Source of the DNA: an uncultured Oscillospiraceae bacterium
GTDB taxonomy: Bacteria; Bacillota; Clostridia; Oscillospirales; Oscillospiraceae
Length of the DNA stretch: 14,378 nt
Assembly (NCBI GenBank): GCA_900759385.1
Contig: CAAEUZ010000014.1
Location: 1-14,378, forward strand
Direction: 5' to 3'
Made by a program: the position numbers and the translations under genes. Below the pieces are notes generated by a model. The model worked only from the letters and a program-made list of their open reading frames with translations, made no database searches and was not told where the DNA came from. Numbering within the stretch: position 1 is the stretch's first letter; each line of letters opens with the position of its first letter. Below, piece by piece: positions 5,975-13,542 of the stretch.

Positions 5975-7354
5975 ATGGTTCATCAGTATAAATTTGACGG
6001 CCAGGGTGTGGTGCTCGACACCTGTTCGGGTGCGGTGCACCTGGTCGATGACGTGGCCTATGACATCATCGCCATGTGGCCGGACAGCCCGCCCGAGGAG
6101 ATCGAGCGCGTTATCATGGAGCGCTACGGCGGGCGCGAGGACGTGACGGCCGAGGAGGTCCGTGAGTGCATCGGCGACGTGCGCGCGCTGGTGGAGTCCG
6201 GGCAGCTCTACACGCCGGACACATATGAGGAACTGGCCGGTGAGTTCAAGCAGCGCCAGGCGGGCATAGTGAAGGCGCTGTGCCTGCACGTGGCGCACAC
6301 CTGCAACCTCAACTGCTCCTACTGCTTCGCCAGCCAGGGCAAGTACCACGGCGAACGGGCGCTCATGAGCTTCGAGGTCGGCAAGCGGGCACTGGACTTC
6401 CTGGTGGAGAACTCCGGCAGCCGCACCAACCTGGAGGTGGACTTCTTCGGCGGCGAGCCGCTCATGAACTGGGACGTGGTGAAGCAGCTGGTCGCCTACG
6501 CGCGCAGCATCGAGCCCGAGTGCGGCAAGCACTTCCGCTTCACGCTCACCACCAACGGCGTGCTGCTCGACGACGAGGTCACGGAGTTCTGCAACCGCGA
6601 GATGAACAACGTGGTCCTCTCGCTCGACGGGCGCCCGGAGGTCAACGACCGCTTCCGCGTGGACGCCGCCGGCAACGGCAGCTACAAACGCATCGTGCCC
6701 AACTTCCAGCGCTTTGTCGCCAAGCGCGGCGACAAAGAGTACTATATGCGCGGCACCTACACGCACCACAACACCGACTTCACGCGCGACATCCTCCACA
6801 TGGCCGACCTGGGCTTCGACCGCCTGAGCATGGAGCCCGTGGTCTGTGCGCCCGACGACCCCTGCGCACTGACCGGGGACGACCTGCCCGTGCTCTGCGA
6901 GCAGTACGAGATCCTCGCCCGCGAGATGCTCAGACGTGCCCGTGAAGGCCATCCGCTGGTGTTCTACCACTACATGATCGACCTCAAGCACGGCCCGTGC
7001 ATATACAAGCGCGTGTCCGGCTGCGGCTCCGGTACCGAGTACATGGCCGTCACCCCCTGGGGCGAGCTCTTCCCCTGCCACCAGTTCGTCGGCGACGGCA
7101 AGTACAGTCTGGGCAACATCTGGGACGGCGTGCTGCATCCCGAGATCCAGGACGAGTTCCGCCAGTGCAACGCCTATTCGCGGGAAAAGTGCCGCGACTG
7201 CTGGGCCCGCCTCTACTGCTCCGGCGGCTGCGCGGCGAACAGCTACCACGCCACGGGCAGCGTGAACGGCGTGTACGAATACGGCTGCGAGCTCTTCAAA
7301 AAGCGCATTGAGTGCGCCATCTGGTACCAGGCCATGCTCGCAGAGGGCGAGTGA
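5975..7354 (+). CDS. scfB: SCIFF maturase, radical SAM/SPASM thioether-forming enzyme
   Basis: This 459-residue enzyme of the CteB/Tte1186 family installs Cys-to-acceptor thioethers in SCIFF using S-adenosylmethionine and several 4Fe-4S clusters. Residues 1-90 resemble a PqqD-like recognition domain that binds the peptide leader (MVHQYKFDGQGVVLDTCSGAVHLV). The radical SAM motif is C110-x3-C114-x2-C117 in HTCNLNCSYCFASQG, followed by DFFGGEPLMNW and the TTNGVLLDDEV strand. The C-terminal SPASM region is rich in cysteines (SGCGSGTEY, ELFPCHQF, QCNAYSREKCRDCWARLYCSGGC, YGCELF), enough for two auxiliary clusters. The start at 5975 has AGGAG 7 bases upstream; an in-frame ATG at 5858 would translate the attenuator hairpin and is rejected. 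The gene overlaps the next by TGATG, which suggests coupled translation. Length is normal for the family. Confidence 0.95.
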   Translation: MVHQYKFDGQGVVLDTCSGAVHLVDDVAYDIIAMWPDSPPEEIERVIMERYGGREDVTAEEVRECIGDVRALVESGQLYTPDTYEELAGEFKQRQAGIVKALCLHVAHTCNLNCSYCFASQGKYHGERALMSFEVGKRALDFLVENSGSRTNLEVDFFGGEPLMNWDVVKQLVAYARSIEPECGKHFRFTLTTNGVLLDDEVTEFCNREMNNVVLSLDGRPEVNDRFRVDAAGNGSYKRIVPNFQRFVAKRGDKEYYMRGTYTHHNTDFTRDILHMADLGFDRLSMEPVVCAPDDPCALTGDDLPVLCEQYEILAREMLRRAREGHPLVFYHYMIDLKHGPCIYKRVSGCGSGTEYMAVTPWGELFPCHQFVGDGKYSLGNIWDGVLHPEIQDEFRQCNAYSREKCRDCWARLYCSGGCAANSYHATGSVNGVYEYGCELFKKRIECAIWYQAMLAEGE

Positions 7355-8679
7355 TGGACACGCCCATCTGCCGCTTTGTGCGCGGATACGCCGCGCGGGA
7401 CGTCTCCCGGCTGCACATGCCCGGCCACAAGGGCCGGGGCCCGCTGGGCTGCGAACAGGTTGACATAACTGAAATTGAGGGCGCCGACGACCTCTCCTGC
7501 CCCGAGGGCATCATAGCCGCTAGCGAGGCCAACGCCTCCGCCCTCTTCGGTTCGCGCGCCACGTTCTATTCCACCGGCGGGAGCAGCCAGTGTGTGAAGG
7601 CCATGCTGCTTCTGGCCGCGCGGCGCTCCAGGAGCCGCCTCGTCCTGGCTGCCCGGAACGCGCACAAGAGCTTTCTGCACGCCTGCGCGCTGCTAGGCCT
7701 CGAACCGTGCTGGCTCTACCCGGAACGGGGCGGGGCCCTGTGCGCCTGTCCCGTCACCCCAGCCGGGCTGGAAAAAGTGCTCGCCTCGCTGGAGGAGCCG
7801 CCCTGTGCAGTTTACATAACTTCTCCGGACTACCTGGGCGGTATACAGGACATACCCGCCCTGGCCGCCGTGGCGCACGCGCACGGGGTACCGCTGCTGG
7901 TTGACAATGCGCACGGGGCCTATCTGGCCTTCCTCGACGGGGACATGCATCCGCTCGCCCGGGGCGCCGACCTGTGCTGTGACAGCGCGCACAAGACCCT
8001 GGGAGTATTGACCGGCGGGGCGTACCTGCACGTGGCCCGCGGCAGCGCGTGGGATTTCGGGTCCGGCGCCCGCGAGGCGCTGGCTGTCATGGGCTCTTCC
8101 AGCCCCTCGTACCTCGTTTTGCAGTCCCTGGACGCCGTGAACGCCCGCCTGGCTGGCGGATACCGCGCGGAGCTCGCCGCATGCGCGCAGCGCGTGGAAG
8201 CGCTCAGAGAGCGCCTGAGGGGCCTCGGCGTGCCCGTGGCGGCGTCCGACCCGCTGCGAGTGACCGTCGCGGCGCATGAGGCCGGGTATACAGGCTTCGA
8301 GCTGGCGGAGCTGCTGCGCGCGCAAAGCGCCGAGCCCGAGTTCGCCGACCCCGACTGGCTGGTGCTGATGTTCACACCCGACAACCCGGCGCGAGACTAC
8401 GAGTGCGTGGAGGCGGCCTTTGCCGGCTTCTCTCCGCGCCCGCCCCGGGCGCCGCTGCCCATGCCGGAGGCCGGCGAGGCCTGCATGAGCCCGCGGGACG
8501 CCCTGCTCGCTGCGCGCGAACGTGTCAGCACCGGCCGCTGCGCCGGGCGCATTATGGCCTCCGCCGCCGTCACCTGCCCCCCGGCCGTACCGATAGCCGT
8601 TATGGGCGAGCGAATAACCCCGGCCCAGGCCAACCTGATGGCCCGGTACGGGGTTGAATACGTGGACGTCGTGCTGTGA
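7354..8679 (+). CDS. PLP-dependent Orn/Lys/Arg decarboxylase-family protein
   Basis: This 441-residue cytoplasmic fold-type I PLP enzyme is related to the short-form arginine/lysine/ornithine decarboxylases (SpeA/YaaO-like). Family marks are HMPGHKGRG near residue 21, a phosphate-loop region TFYSTGGSSQCVKAM, RNAHKSFLHA, DNAHGAYLAF and the Schiff-base Lys K214 in DSAHKTLGVLTGGA. The usual DEAHGAH is DNAHGAY here, so the precise substrate is open. The C-terminal portion (PREDAL-like SPRDALLAARE, then a GRI..A.A....PPAVPI segment) matches the small C-terminal domain, so it looks complete though slightly short. The start at 7354 makes a TGATG overlap with the maturase stop; an upstream ATG at 7312 lies inside the maturase and is rejected. 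The gene ends 16 bp before a strong terminator. The reaction is probably decarboxylation of a basic amino acid; a link to SCIFF chemistry is only positional. Confidence 0.85.
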   Translation: MDTPICRFVRGYAARDVSRLHMPGHKGRGPLGCEQVDITEIEGADDLSCPEGIIAASEANASALFGSRATFYSTGGSSQCVKAMLLLAARRSRSRLVLAARNAHKSFLHACALLGLEPCWLYPERGGALCACPVTPAGLEKVLASLEEPPCAVYITSPDYLGGIQDIPALAAVAHAHGVPLLVDNAHGAYLAFLDGDMHPLARGADLCCDSAHKTLGVLTGGAYLHVARGSAWDFGSGAREALAVMGSSSPSYLVLQSLDAVNARLAGGYRAELAACAQRVEALRERLRGLGVPVAASDPLRVTVAAHEAGYTGFELAELLRAQSAEPEFADPDWLVLMFTPDNPARDYECVEAAFAGFSPRPPRAPLPMPEAGEACMSPRDALLAARERVSTGRCAGRIMASAAVTCPPAVPIAVMGERITPAQANLMARYGVEYVDVVL

Positions 8680-8695
8680 CCCGCCCTGTATATAC

Positions 8696-8730
8696 AAAAA
8701 GGCTCCCCTCAGCTGAGGGGAGCCTTTTTT
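8696..8730. terminator. Bidirectional rho-independent terminator
   Basis: The perfect self-complementary stem GGCTCCCCTCAG / CTGAGGGGAGCC (8701-8724) is flanked by A5 on the left and T6 on the right. It therefore serves both the rightward PLP gene and the leftward lipoprotein gene, which converge here. Confidence 0.95.
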
Positions 8731-8731
8731 A

Positions 8732-10066
8732 TCACCCGTCGGCGGGGATGTCCATGGCCGTCCAGCGCGAGATGCATATGAGGTCCGTGCCCTCCAGGTC
8801 TGTAAGCCGGTAGCAGTCCTCTTCCGTTATGAGCATCCTGTCGCCGAACTGTATGACCTGCTCGGGTACGGTCATCAGCTCGTTGCCGTCCAGGTCGTAA
8901 ACCGTGTAGCTTACGGACTCCGTCATGGTGCCCTCGTCGTTGAGGACGTAATTGGTGCTGTACAGGAGGCTGCTCTCTCCTCCGCCCTTCTGGCAGATGA
9001 AGCGCACAAATGTGTCCCAGCTGCGCAGCTCGTGCCCCTCGAAATCATAGAGCCTTGAAATATCGGCTTGGGAGCAGAGTATCCGGTCGCCGCTTATATC
9101 CACGGCATGGGCATCCAGCGCGGATACCGGGCTGGGTAAAGAGTACTCACCGCCGCTGTAGGGACGCACGGTCATTACGCCATCAATCACGCTGAACTCG
9201 CCGCCGCTGTAGACGAAGTGCCCCGACGGCCGCACATCATTACCCCGCGGCCAGTCCACGCCCTCAGGCTTCTCCGCGGATATCGTGCCGTCGCGCAGGT
9301 CCACATACTGGCACGCGTACACATCCTGCAGGTCCGGCAGGTAGATCATATACGACCCATCCGTCCGTACTGAAGCCGAGTTGTGGGCGCAGGTCGTGAA
9401 ATTCTCCAGCGGTATGGCCCCCGCCTCCCAGCGGAACAGCTCCCGGCCGGACAAGTCCAGCATTACCACGTTGTCCTCCGCGTCAAAGCAGAGCATGCCC
9501 GCCTCGGAGGTGCATATGATGTACCTGAACTCCTGCCCCGTGTACCAGGAACCGTCCGGCGCGGCAAAGCCGTAGCGGTACTCAAAGGGCAGCGAGAACT
9601 TGTTCTCCGGCTCACTTTCAATGGGTACAGTGGTGCACAGCACCAGCGTATCCGCATAGCTCCTGCTGTACACGCTGTCATACATGCTCACCTGGCTCAC
9701 GTCCAGGTAAACAGGGTCGGTGACGATAGTGCCGTCATGCGTGGCCAGGCCGTAGATCGGGCTGAACACACCGTACAGCGGGTCTCTGTACTCCTCTCCG
9801 CCTATGTACGGAACCAGCTCGCCGTAGCTGTCGGAGGCTATGAGGTGGTCCGTATATTCCTCGTAGAACCTCTCCGCCCTGGTCACCGGCCCGCTCTCCA
9901 GTACGTCCCAGTGCACGGCCACCTCCGGGCCGGCATCCTGCCCCGGCGCGGGCGTGGCCGCCGGCCCGGCCTGGCAGCCGGACAGCAGCAGCATCAGGGC
10001 CAGCGGCAGGGCCGGCAGGCGTGCGCCCGCCCTTCCGCGCATCATCCGCCAAAGCCTGTGCTTCAT
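8732..10066 (-). CDS. Beta-propeller-like lipoprotein of unknown function
   Basis: This 444-residue predicted lipoprotein has a basic N-terminus and hydrophobic segment ending in the lipobox LLSGC, with lipidated C31. A Pro/Ala-rich tether (GPAATPAPGQDAGPE) follows. The rest is beta-rich, with recurring short strands of the type DLSGRELFRW, DLRDGTISAE, DFEGHELRSW, DLDGNELMTV and DLEGTDLICI, about 40-60 residues apart. This suggests a WG-repeat or beta-propeller fold. No catalytic motif was seen. The start at 10066 has GGGAGA 8 bases upstream; internal Met8/Met9 lack one. It is a single-gene unit, bounded by the GTPase-operon terminator on the right and the bidirectional terminator on the left. 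I do not recognise a specific family. Confidence 0.85.
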   Translation of the reverse strand: MKHRLWRMMRGRAGARLPALPLALMLLLSGCQAGPAATPAPGQDAGPEVAVHWDVLESGPVTRAERFYEEYTDHLIASDSYGELVPYIGGEEYRDPLYGVFSPIYGLATHDGTIVTDPVYLDVSQVSMYDSVYSRSYADTLVLCTTVPIESEPENKFSLPFEYRYGFAAPDGSWYTGQEFRYIICTSEAGMLCFDAEDNVVMLDLSGRELFRWEAGAIPLENFTTCAHNSASVRTDGSYMIYLPDLQDVYACQYVDLRDGTISAEKPEGVDWPRGNDVRPSGHFVYSGGEFSVIDGVMTVRPYSGGEYSLPSPVSALDAHAVDISGDRILCSQADISRLYDFEGHELRSWDTFVRFICQKGGGESSLLYSTNYVLNDEGTMTESVSYTVYDLDGNELMTVPEQVIQFGDRMLITEEDCYRLTDLEGTDLICISRWTAMDIPADG

Positions 10067-10140
10067 GTCAAATATCTCCCCTAAACATATCTTTTCTTGT
10101 GACGGGCACCGGACGGAAAACGTTCCAGCGCCGGCTGTAA

Positions 10141-10174
10141 AAATCCCCCTGCCGTCTTCCTGACAGGGGGATTT
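10141..10174 (-). terminator. Terminator of the GTPase operon
   Basis: On the minus strand AAATCCCCCTG and CAGGGGGATTT form an 11-bp stem with a 12-nt loop, followed by TTTTT. It lies 9 bp after the stop of the leftward GTPase gene. Confidence 0.85.
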
Positions 10175-10183
10175 AGTAATGCA

Positions 10184-11137
10184 TCAGAAGAATGTCGCCA
10201 CGCTGGGGTCGGGGGCCTCGCACGCCTCGGCGCTCTCGGCCGTCAGCACCGGGCCCTTGCGGCCGTAGGCGCGGTTGAACTTGTAGTCCATCTTCGCCGT
10301 CACCACGAACCAGCCGTCGTCGGGCATGTCCGGCACGGCGCGGAAGTCGCAGATGAAGGCCGTAAAGGCGATATCGGCCTCGCAGCAGGTCATGACGTGG
10401 CGGCCGAGTATCATCCAGCCGTTCTGTATGCCGCGGCGCTTCACGCACCTGGCCTTGACGCGGACGGTCTTGCCGGAATACTTCTTCGGCTCCTCGCTCA
10501 CGTCGCGGTACCAGATGGCGTAGTCGCGGTCGGCTATCTCGATAACGGGCGCGTCGATGTCGAACGGCAGCGGGTCTTCGATGTCGTCGTAAACCACGGA
10601 GCCGTCCTCGCTCTCATAGGCTATGTCGGCGCGTCGGGAGGCGGCGCGGACTATCTTGTGGAAGTCCATCTTGTCCATCTCCGGCTTGAAGCGGTTGAAC
10701 ACCACCAGTTCCGCGCTCTTGAGTTTGTCGTAGGTGAGCTGGCGCATGTTGGCGTTGTAGTTGAGGAAGGTGTTCGCGTCGGCGAACATGAACTCCTGCG
10801 CCACCAGCCAGCCCTCGGGCAGGGCGCCGTAGAGGCTGTCGAGCATCCACATGCCGTTGTACTCCACCAGCACGCGCTCGGCCTCGGCCTGGGCCAGCCA
10901 CCGGGTGAGGTTTTCGGGGGTGAGGTCGGCCTCATCCTCCACCGCCTTCAGCTTGACGCGGTGTCCGGAGAACTCCTCGGGCTCATACTCCTCAACGCCC
11001 TCCTCGCAGACGAGCAGCAGCGTCGGCTCGCCCTTGTTGAAACGCTTGTCCTCAAGCGTCTCCTGTATGAACTTGGTCTTCCCGGCCTCGAGGAAGCCGG
11101 TGAAGAGGTAAACGGGTATCTGTCGGTTTTCAGGCAA
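10184..11137 (-). CDS. G3E-family GTPase with YcgQ/TIGR03943-like C-terminal domain
   Basis: This 317-residue protein has an N-terminal P-loop GTPase domain of the CobW/COG0523 type: Walker A GFLEAGKT with K20/T21. It lacks the CxCC metal motif and the His-rich loop of its neighbour. The C-terminal 100 residues differ from CobW_C: YSGKTVRVKARCVKR, then GRHVMTCCEAD (C251, C252), resemble the GR..itCC.AD strand of the TIGR03943/YcgQ family. YcgQ is a partner of the zinc-regulated YcgR permease in Bacillus. A metal-linked allocation role is therefore inferred. The start codon is TTG at 11137, 10 bases after AAGGAG, and overlaps the upstream gene by 8 bp, so translation is probably coupled. No ATG is available in frame upstream, and the Walker A lies only 13 residues in, so internal starts are excluded. 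Confidence 0.8.
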   Translation of the reverse strand: MPENRQIPVYLFTGFLEAGKTKFIQETLEDKRFNKGEPTLLLVCEEGVEEYEPEEFSGHRVKLKAVEDEADLTPENLTRWLAQAEAERVLVEYNGMWMLDSLYGALPEGWLVAQEFMFADANTFLNYNANMRQLTYDKLKSAELVVFNRFKPEMDKMDFHKIVRAASRRADIAYESEDGSVVYDDIEDPLPFDIDAPVIEIADRDYAIWYRDVSEEPKKYSGKTVRVKARCVKRRGIQNGWMILGRHVMTCCEADIAFTAFICDFRAVPDMPDDGWFVVTAKMDYKFNRAYGRKGPVLTAESAEACEAPDPSVATFF

Positions 11138-12212
11138 GGTTGAACAGCTCCTTGAGTCCGTCTTCGTCGAGGTGGGCGCCTATAACGCAGATGCGCCCCG
11201 TGACCGCCGCGGCGCCGCGGCGGATCTCCCGCTCGCCGGGGACATAGTCGAAGTATATCCAGCCGCCGTCCGCGGGCACATAGCCCTTGGCACGCACGAC
11301 CTGGCCGTAGGTGAGGCTGTCGAGGGCGTGCAGCGCGGAGTCAATCTCCTCCTCGCTGAACTGGCGCGCCGTCTCCGCGCCCCAGCTGGAGAAGACCTCG
11401 TCGGCGTCGTGGCCGTGGTGGTGATGGTGGTGCTCGTGCCCCTCGTGGTCATGGTGGCAGTGCTCGCCGTGCTCATGATCGTGGTCATGGTGGCAGCACT
11501 CATGGTCGTGGTCGTGATGGTGCTCGTGATGGTCATGGTCATGGTCGTGGCCGCAGCAGCACTCCTCATCGTCATCTTCCACCTCGGCGGCCAGGCGGTC
11601 GAGCTCGGCCTTGAGGGTGTCCTCGCGCTCCATGGCGGCGCGCAGCTGCCTGCCGTCGAGCTCGTCCCAGGGCGTGGTGACGATGACGGCGCTCTGGTTG
11701 TGCTCACGCAGCATGTCCACGCAGGCGGCGAGCTTGCTCTCGCTCATGCCCTTGGTGCGGCTGAGCACGATGGTACCCGCGTTCTCCACCTGGTTGCACC
11801 AGAACTCGCCGAAGTTCTTCATGTACATCTTGGCGCGGGTGGCGTCCACGACGGTGGTGAAGCTGCCGGGAACCAAATCGGGGTCGCCGACGTCCTGTAC
11901 AGCGCGGATGACGTCGCTGAGCTTGCCCACACCGCTGGGCTCTATCAGGATGCGGTCGGGGGCAAACTGCTCCTTGACCTTCTTGAGCGCCTCGGCGAAG
12001 TCGCCGACGAGGCTGCAGCAGATGCAGCCGGAGCTCATCTCGGTGATCTCCACGCCGGCGTCGGCCAGGAAGCCGCCGTCCACGCTTATCTCGCCGAATT
12101 CGTTTTCGATCAGCACCAGCTTCTCGCCGGCATAGGCCTCAGATATAAGCTTTTTGATAAGCGTGGTCTTGCCGGCGCCCAAAAAGCCGGAGAATATGTC
12201 GATTTTAGCCAT
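11130..12212 (-). CDS. COG0523 (CobW/ZNG1-type) GTPase with His/Cys-rich metal-binding insert
   Basis: This 360-residue G3E GTPase probably acts as a GTP-driven metal chaperone or insertase, most likely for zinc. Walker A is GFLGAGKTT (K15), followed by ENEFGE (36-41) and the metal-binding C63-x-C65-C66 in SSGCICC. A Walker B-like ILIEPSGVG follows. At the usual guanine-specificity site the sequence reads LSRTK rather than NKxD. Residues about 218-270 form a low-complexity insert with about 27 His, 6 Cys and many Asp/Glu. The CobW_C domain closes the protein (YGQVVRAKGYV, WIYFDYVPGE, GRICVIGAHL). The ATG at 12212 is preceded by GAAGAG and an excellent promoter. The gene is first in an operon with the YcgQ-like GTPase. 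I see no Zur box resembling the Bacillus consensus, so zinc control cannot be shown from the sequence. Confidence 0.92.
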   Translation of the reverse strand: MAKIDIFSGFLGAGKTTLIKKLISEAYAGEKLVLIENEFGEISVDGGFLADAGVEITEMSSGCICCSLVGDFAEALKKVKEQFAPDRILIEPSGVGKLSDVIRAVQDVGDPDLVPGSFTTVVDATRAKMYMKNFGEFWCNQVENAGTIVLSRTKGMSESKLAACVDMLREHNQSAVIVTTPWDELDGRQLRAAMEREDTLKAELDRLAAEVEDDDEECCCGHDHDHDHHEHHHDHDHECCHHDHDHEHGEHCHHDHEGHEHHHHHHGHDADEVFSSWGAETARQFSEEEIDSALHALDSLTYGQVVRAKGYVPADGGWIYFDYVPGEREIRRGAAAVTGRICVIGAHLDEDGLKELFNLA

Positions 12213-12213
12213 G

Positions 12214-12242
12214 TTTACTCTTCTTTCTCAATGTGGTACAAT
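12214..12242 (+). promoter_or_regulatory. Extended -10 promoter of the GH3 lipoprotein gene
   Basis: TTTACT (12214-12219), a 17-bp spacer and TACAAT (12237-12242) with an upstream TGG give an extended -10. Transcription would start near 12249 and leave a leader of about 57 nt. It is back to back with the GTPase promoter. Confidence 0.6.
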
Positions 12243-12247
12243 ATCGA

Positions 12248-12260
12248 GGGAATTCTTCCC
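12248..12260. promoter_or_regulatory. Dyad between the divergent promoters (possible operator)
   Basis: GGGAA-TTC-TTCCC is a perfect 5-3-5 inverted repeat. It lies at the predicted start of the rightward transcript and in the 5' leader of the leftward one, so a bound protein could affect both. It does not match the Zur consensus I know. Confidence 0.3.
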
Positions 12261-12270
12261 CTAAATGTTT

Positions 12271-12299
12271 ATTTTAACACCAAAAATTGAAAGGGTCAA
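12271..12299 (-). promoter_or_regulatory. Sigma-A promoter of the COG0523 GTPase operon
   Basis: On the minus strand TTGACC (12299-12294), a 17-bp spacer and TAAAAT (12276-12271) closely match consensus. Transcription would start near 12264, about 50 nt before the ATG at 12212. Confidence 0.75.
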
Positions 12300-12305
12300 T
12301 AACAT

Positions 12306-13472
12306 ATGAAGAAATCACTTGTTGCCCTTCTGCTCGCTTCCGCGCTGCTCCTGTCAGCCTGCGGCGCGCCGGCAGAACACAGCATACCGAGCCCGGAATC
12401 CACCCCCTCCGCCACTCCTGAGCCGACGCCCGAGCCCACTGTAAACCGGGCGGAGGAGCTGCTGGCCGGCATGACGCTCACGGAGAAGATCTGCCAGCTC
12501 ATGATAGTGCGCCCGGAGGCGCTCACCGGCACTTCCCCCGTGACCGAGTCAGGCGAGGACATGCGCGCAGCGATGGAACAGTATCCGGTCGGCGGCTTTA
12601 TTTACACGCTGGACAACCTGGTCACGCGCGAGCAGACCGTGGCCATGATAGACAACGCCCAGAACTATGCGGAGATCCCCCTCTTCATCGGCGCGGACGA
12701 AGAGGGCGGCAACGTGGGGCGGCTCATGTACAAGCTTGGCACCACCTGGATAGACCCCATGTACACGTACAAGGACCAGGGCGCCCAGGTGGCGCGCGGC
12801 AACGCCTGCACCATAGGCACCGACATGGCCGCCTGCCATTTCAACACGGATTTTGCCCCCGTGGCCGACGTGTGGACAAACCCGAACAACACCGTCATCG
12901 GCGACCGCGCCTATTCAGACGACTTTGACCAGGCGGCGGAGCTGGTGGCCGCGGCGGTGCAGGGCTTCCACGACGCGGGCGTCATCTGCTCGCTCAAGCA
13001 CTTCCCCGGGCACGGCGACACGGATACGGACACCCACACCGGCGCGGCCGTGGTGGACAAAACCGTCGAAGAGCTCATGGCCGGTGAGCTCAAGCCCTTC
13101 ATCTCCGGCATGGAGGCGGGCGCGGACATGGTCATGGTCGGGCACATAACGATGAGCGCCATCGACCCCGACGTGCCCGCCAGCCTTTCCCACGACGTGG
13201 TGACCGGTCTGCTGCGCGGGCAGCTGGGCTGGGACGGCGTGGTGATAACCGACGGACTGGAGATGGGCGCGCTGGGCCGGTGGAACTGCGGCGAGATCTG
13301 CGTCATGGCCCTTGAGGCCGGCGTGGACATGCTCCTCGGGCCCAGCGACGTCGCCGCCGCCGTTCAGGCCGTAACCGAGGCCGTCGGGTCCGGCAGGATC
13401 AGCCCGGCTCGGCTCGACGAGAGTGTCCTGAGAGTTTTGACGCTCAAGCTGCAATACTTGGGTCAGTTTTAA
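12306..13472 (+). CDS. Glycoside hydrolase family 3 lipoprotein (beta-N-acetylhexosaminidase, NagZ-like)
   Basis: This 388-residue predicted lipoprotein has the lipobox LLSAC (Cys at about residue 19) followed by a Ser/Pro/Thr-rich tether (SPESTPSATPEPTPEP). The rest is a single GH3 N-terminal TIM barrel starting AEELLAGMTLTEKICQL. The NagZ signature K231-HFPGHG is followed by the D242-T-H244 acid/base dyad, and the predicted nucleophile is D316 in VVITDGLEMGAL. The enzyme would release N-acetylglucosamine from muropeptides or other GlcNAc glycans outside the membrane, in cell-wall turnover. It lacks the extra C-terminal domain of longer GH3 enzymes such as Bacillus NagZ. AAAGGG lies 10 bases before the ATG at 12306. 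It has its own promoter, divergent from the GTPase operon. The exact glycan specificity is inferred. Confidence 0.9.
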   Translation: MKKSLVALLLASALLLSACGAPAEHSIPSPESTPSATPEPTPEPTVNRAEELLAGMTLTEKICQLMIVRPEALTGTSPVTESGEDMRAAMEQYPVGGFIYTLDNLVTREQTVAMIDNAQNYAEIPLFIGADEEGGNVGRLMYKLGTTWIDPMYTYKDQGAQVARGNACTIGTDMAACHFNTDFAPVADVWTNPNNTVIGDRAYSDDFDQAAELVAAAVQGFHDAGVICSLKHFPGHGDTDTDTHTGAAVVDKTVEELMAGELKPFISGMEAGADMVMVGHITMSAIDPDVPASLSHDVVTGLLRGQLGWDGVVITDGLEMGALGRWNCGEICVMALEAGVDMLLGPSDVAAAVQAVTEAVGSGRISPARLDESVLRVLTLKLQYLGQF

Positions 13473-13503
13473 CATTTCGTTGCTTTTCTTCTCTCCTGTA
13501 TCG

Positions 13504-13512
13504 TGATATAAT
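13504..13512 (+). promoter_or_regulatory. Extended -10 promoter of the TIM-barrel protein gene
   Basis: TGATATAAT contains a consensus -10 TATAAT (13507-13512) with an upstream TGn extension. The -35 region at 17 bp spacing (TTTTCT) is weak, as is common for extended -10 promoters. It lies 30 bp before the start at 13543. No terminator is seen after the GH3 gene, so read-through is also possible. Confidence 0.6.
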
Positions 13513-13542
13513 TTAAAAAAATACAGTCCCGGGAGGAAAGTC

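Noticed and set aside
5957..7249. A 430-codon minus-strand ORF opposite the maturase
   Set aside because: It is a high-GC shadow frame of a clearly recognised radical SAM gene, with no family resemblance of its own.
11398..11570. The repetitive GTGATGGTCATG-like stretch as a tandem repeat or CRISPR-like element
   Set aside because: It is explained by His/Asp codons of the metal-binding insert on the minus strand; there are no spacers or regular unit length.
11172..12290. A 372-codon plus-strand ORF with a run of Val/Met/Leu resembling membrane helices
   Set aside because: It is the antisense of the COG0523 gene; the hydrophobic run is the complement of the His/Asp-rich codons.
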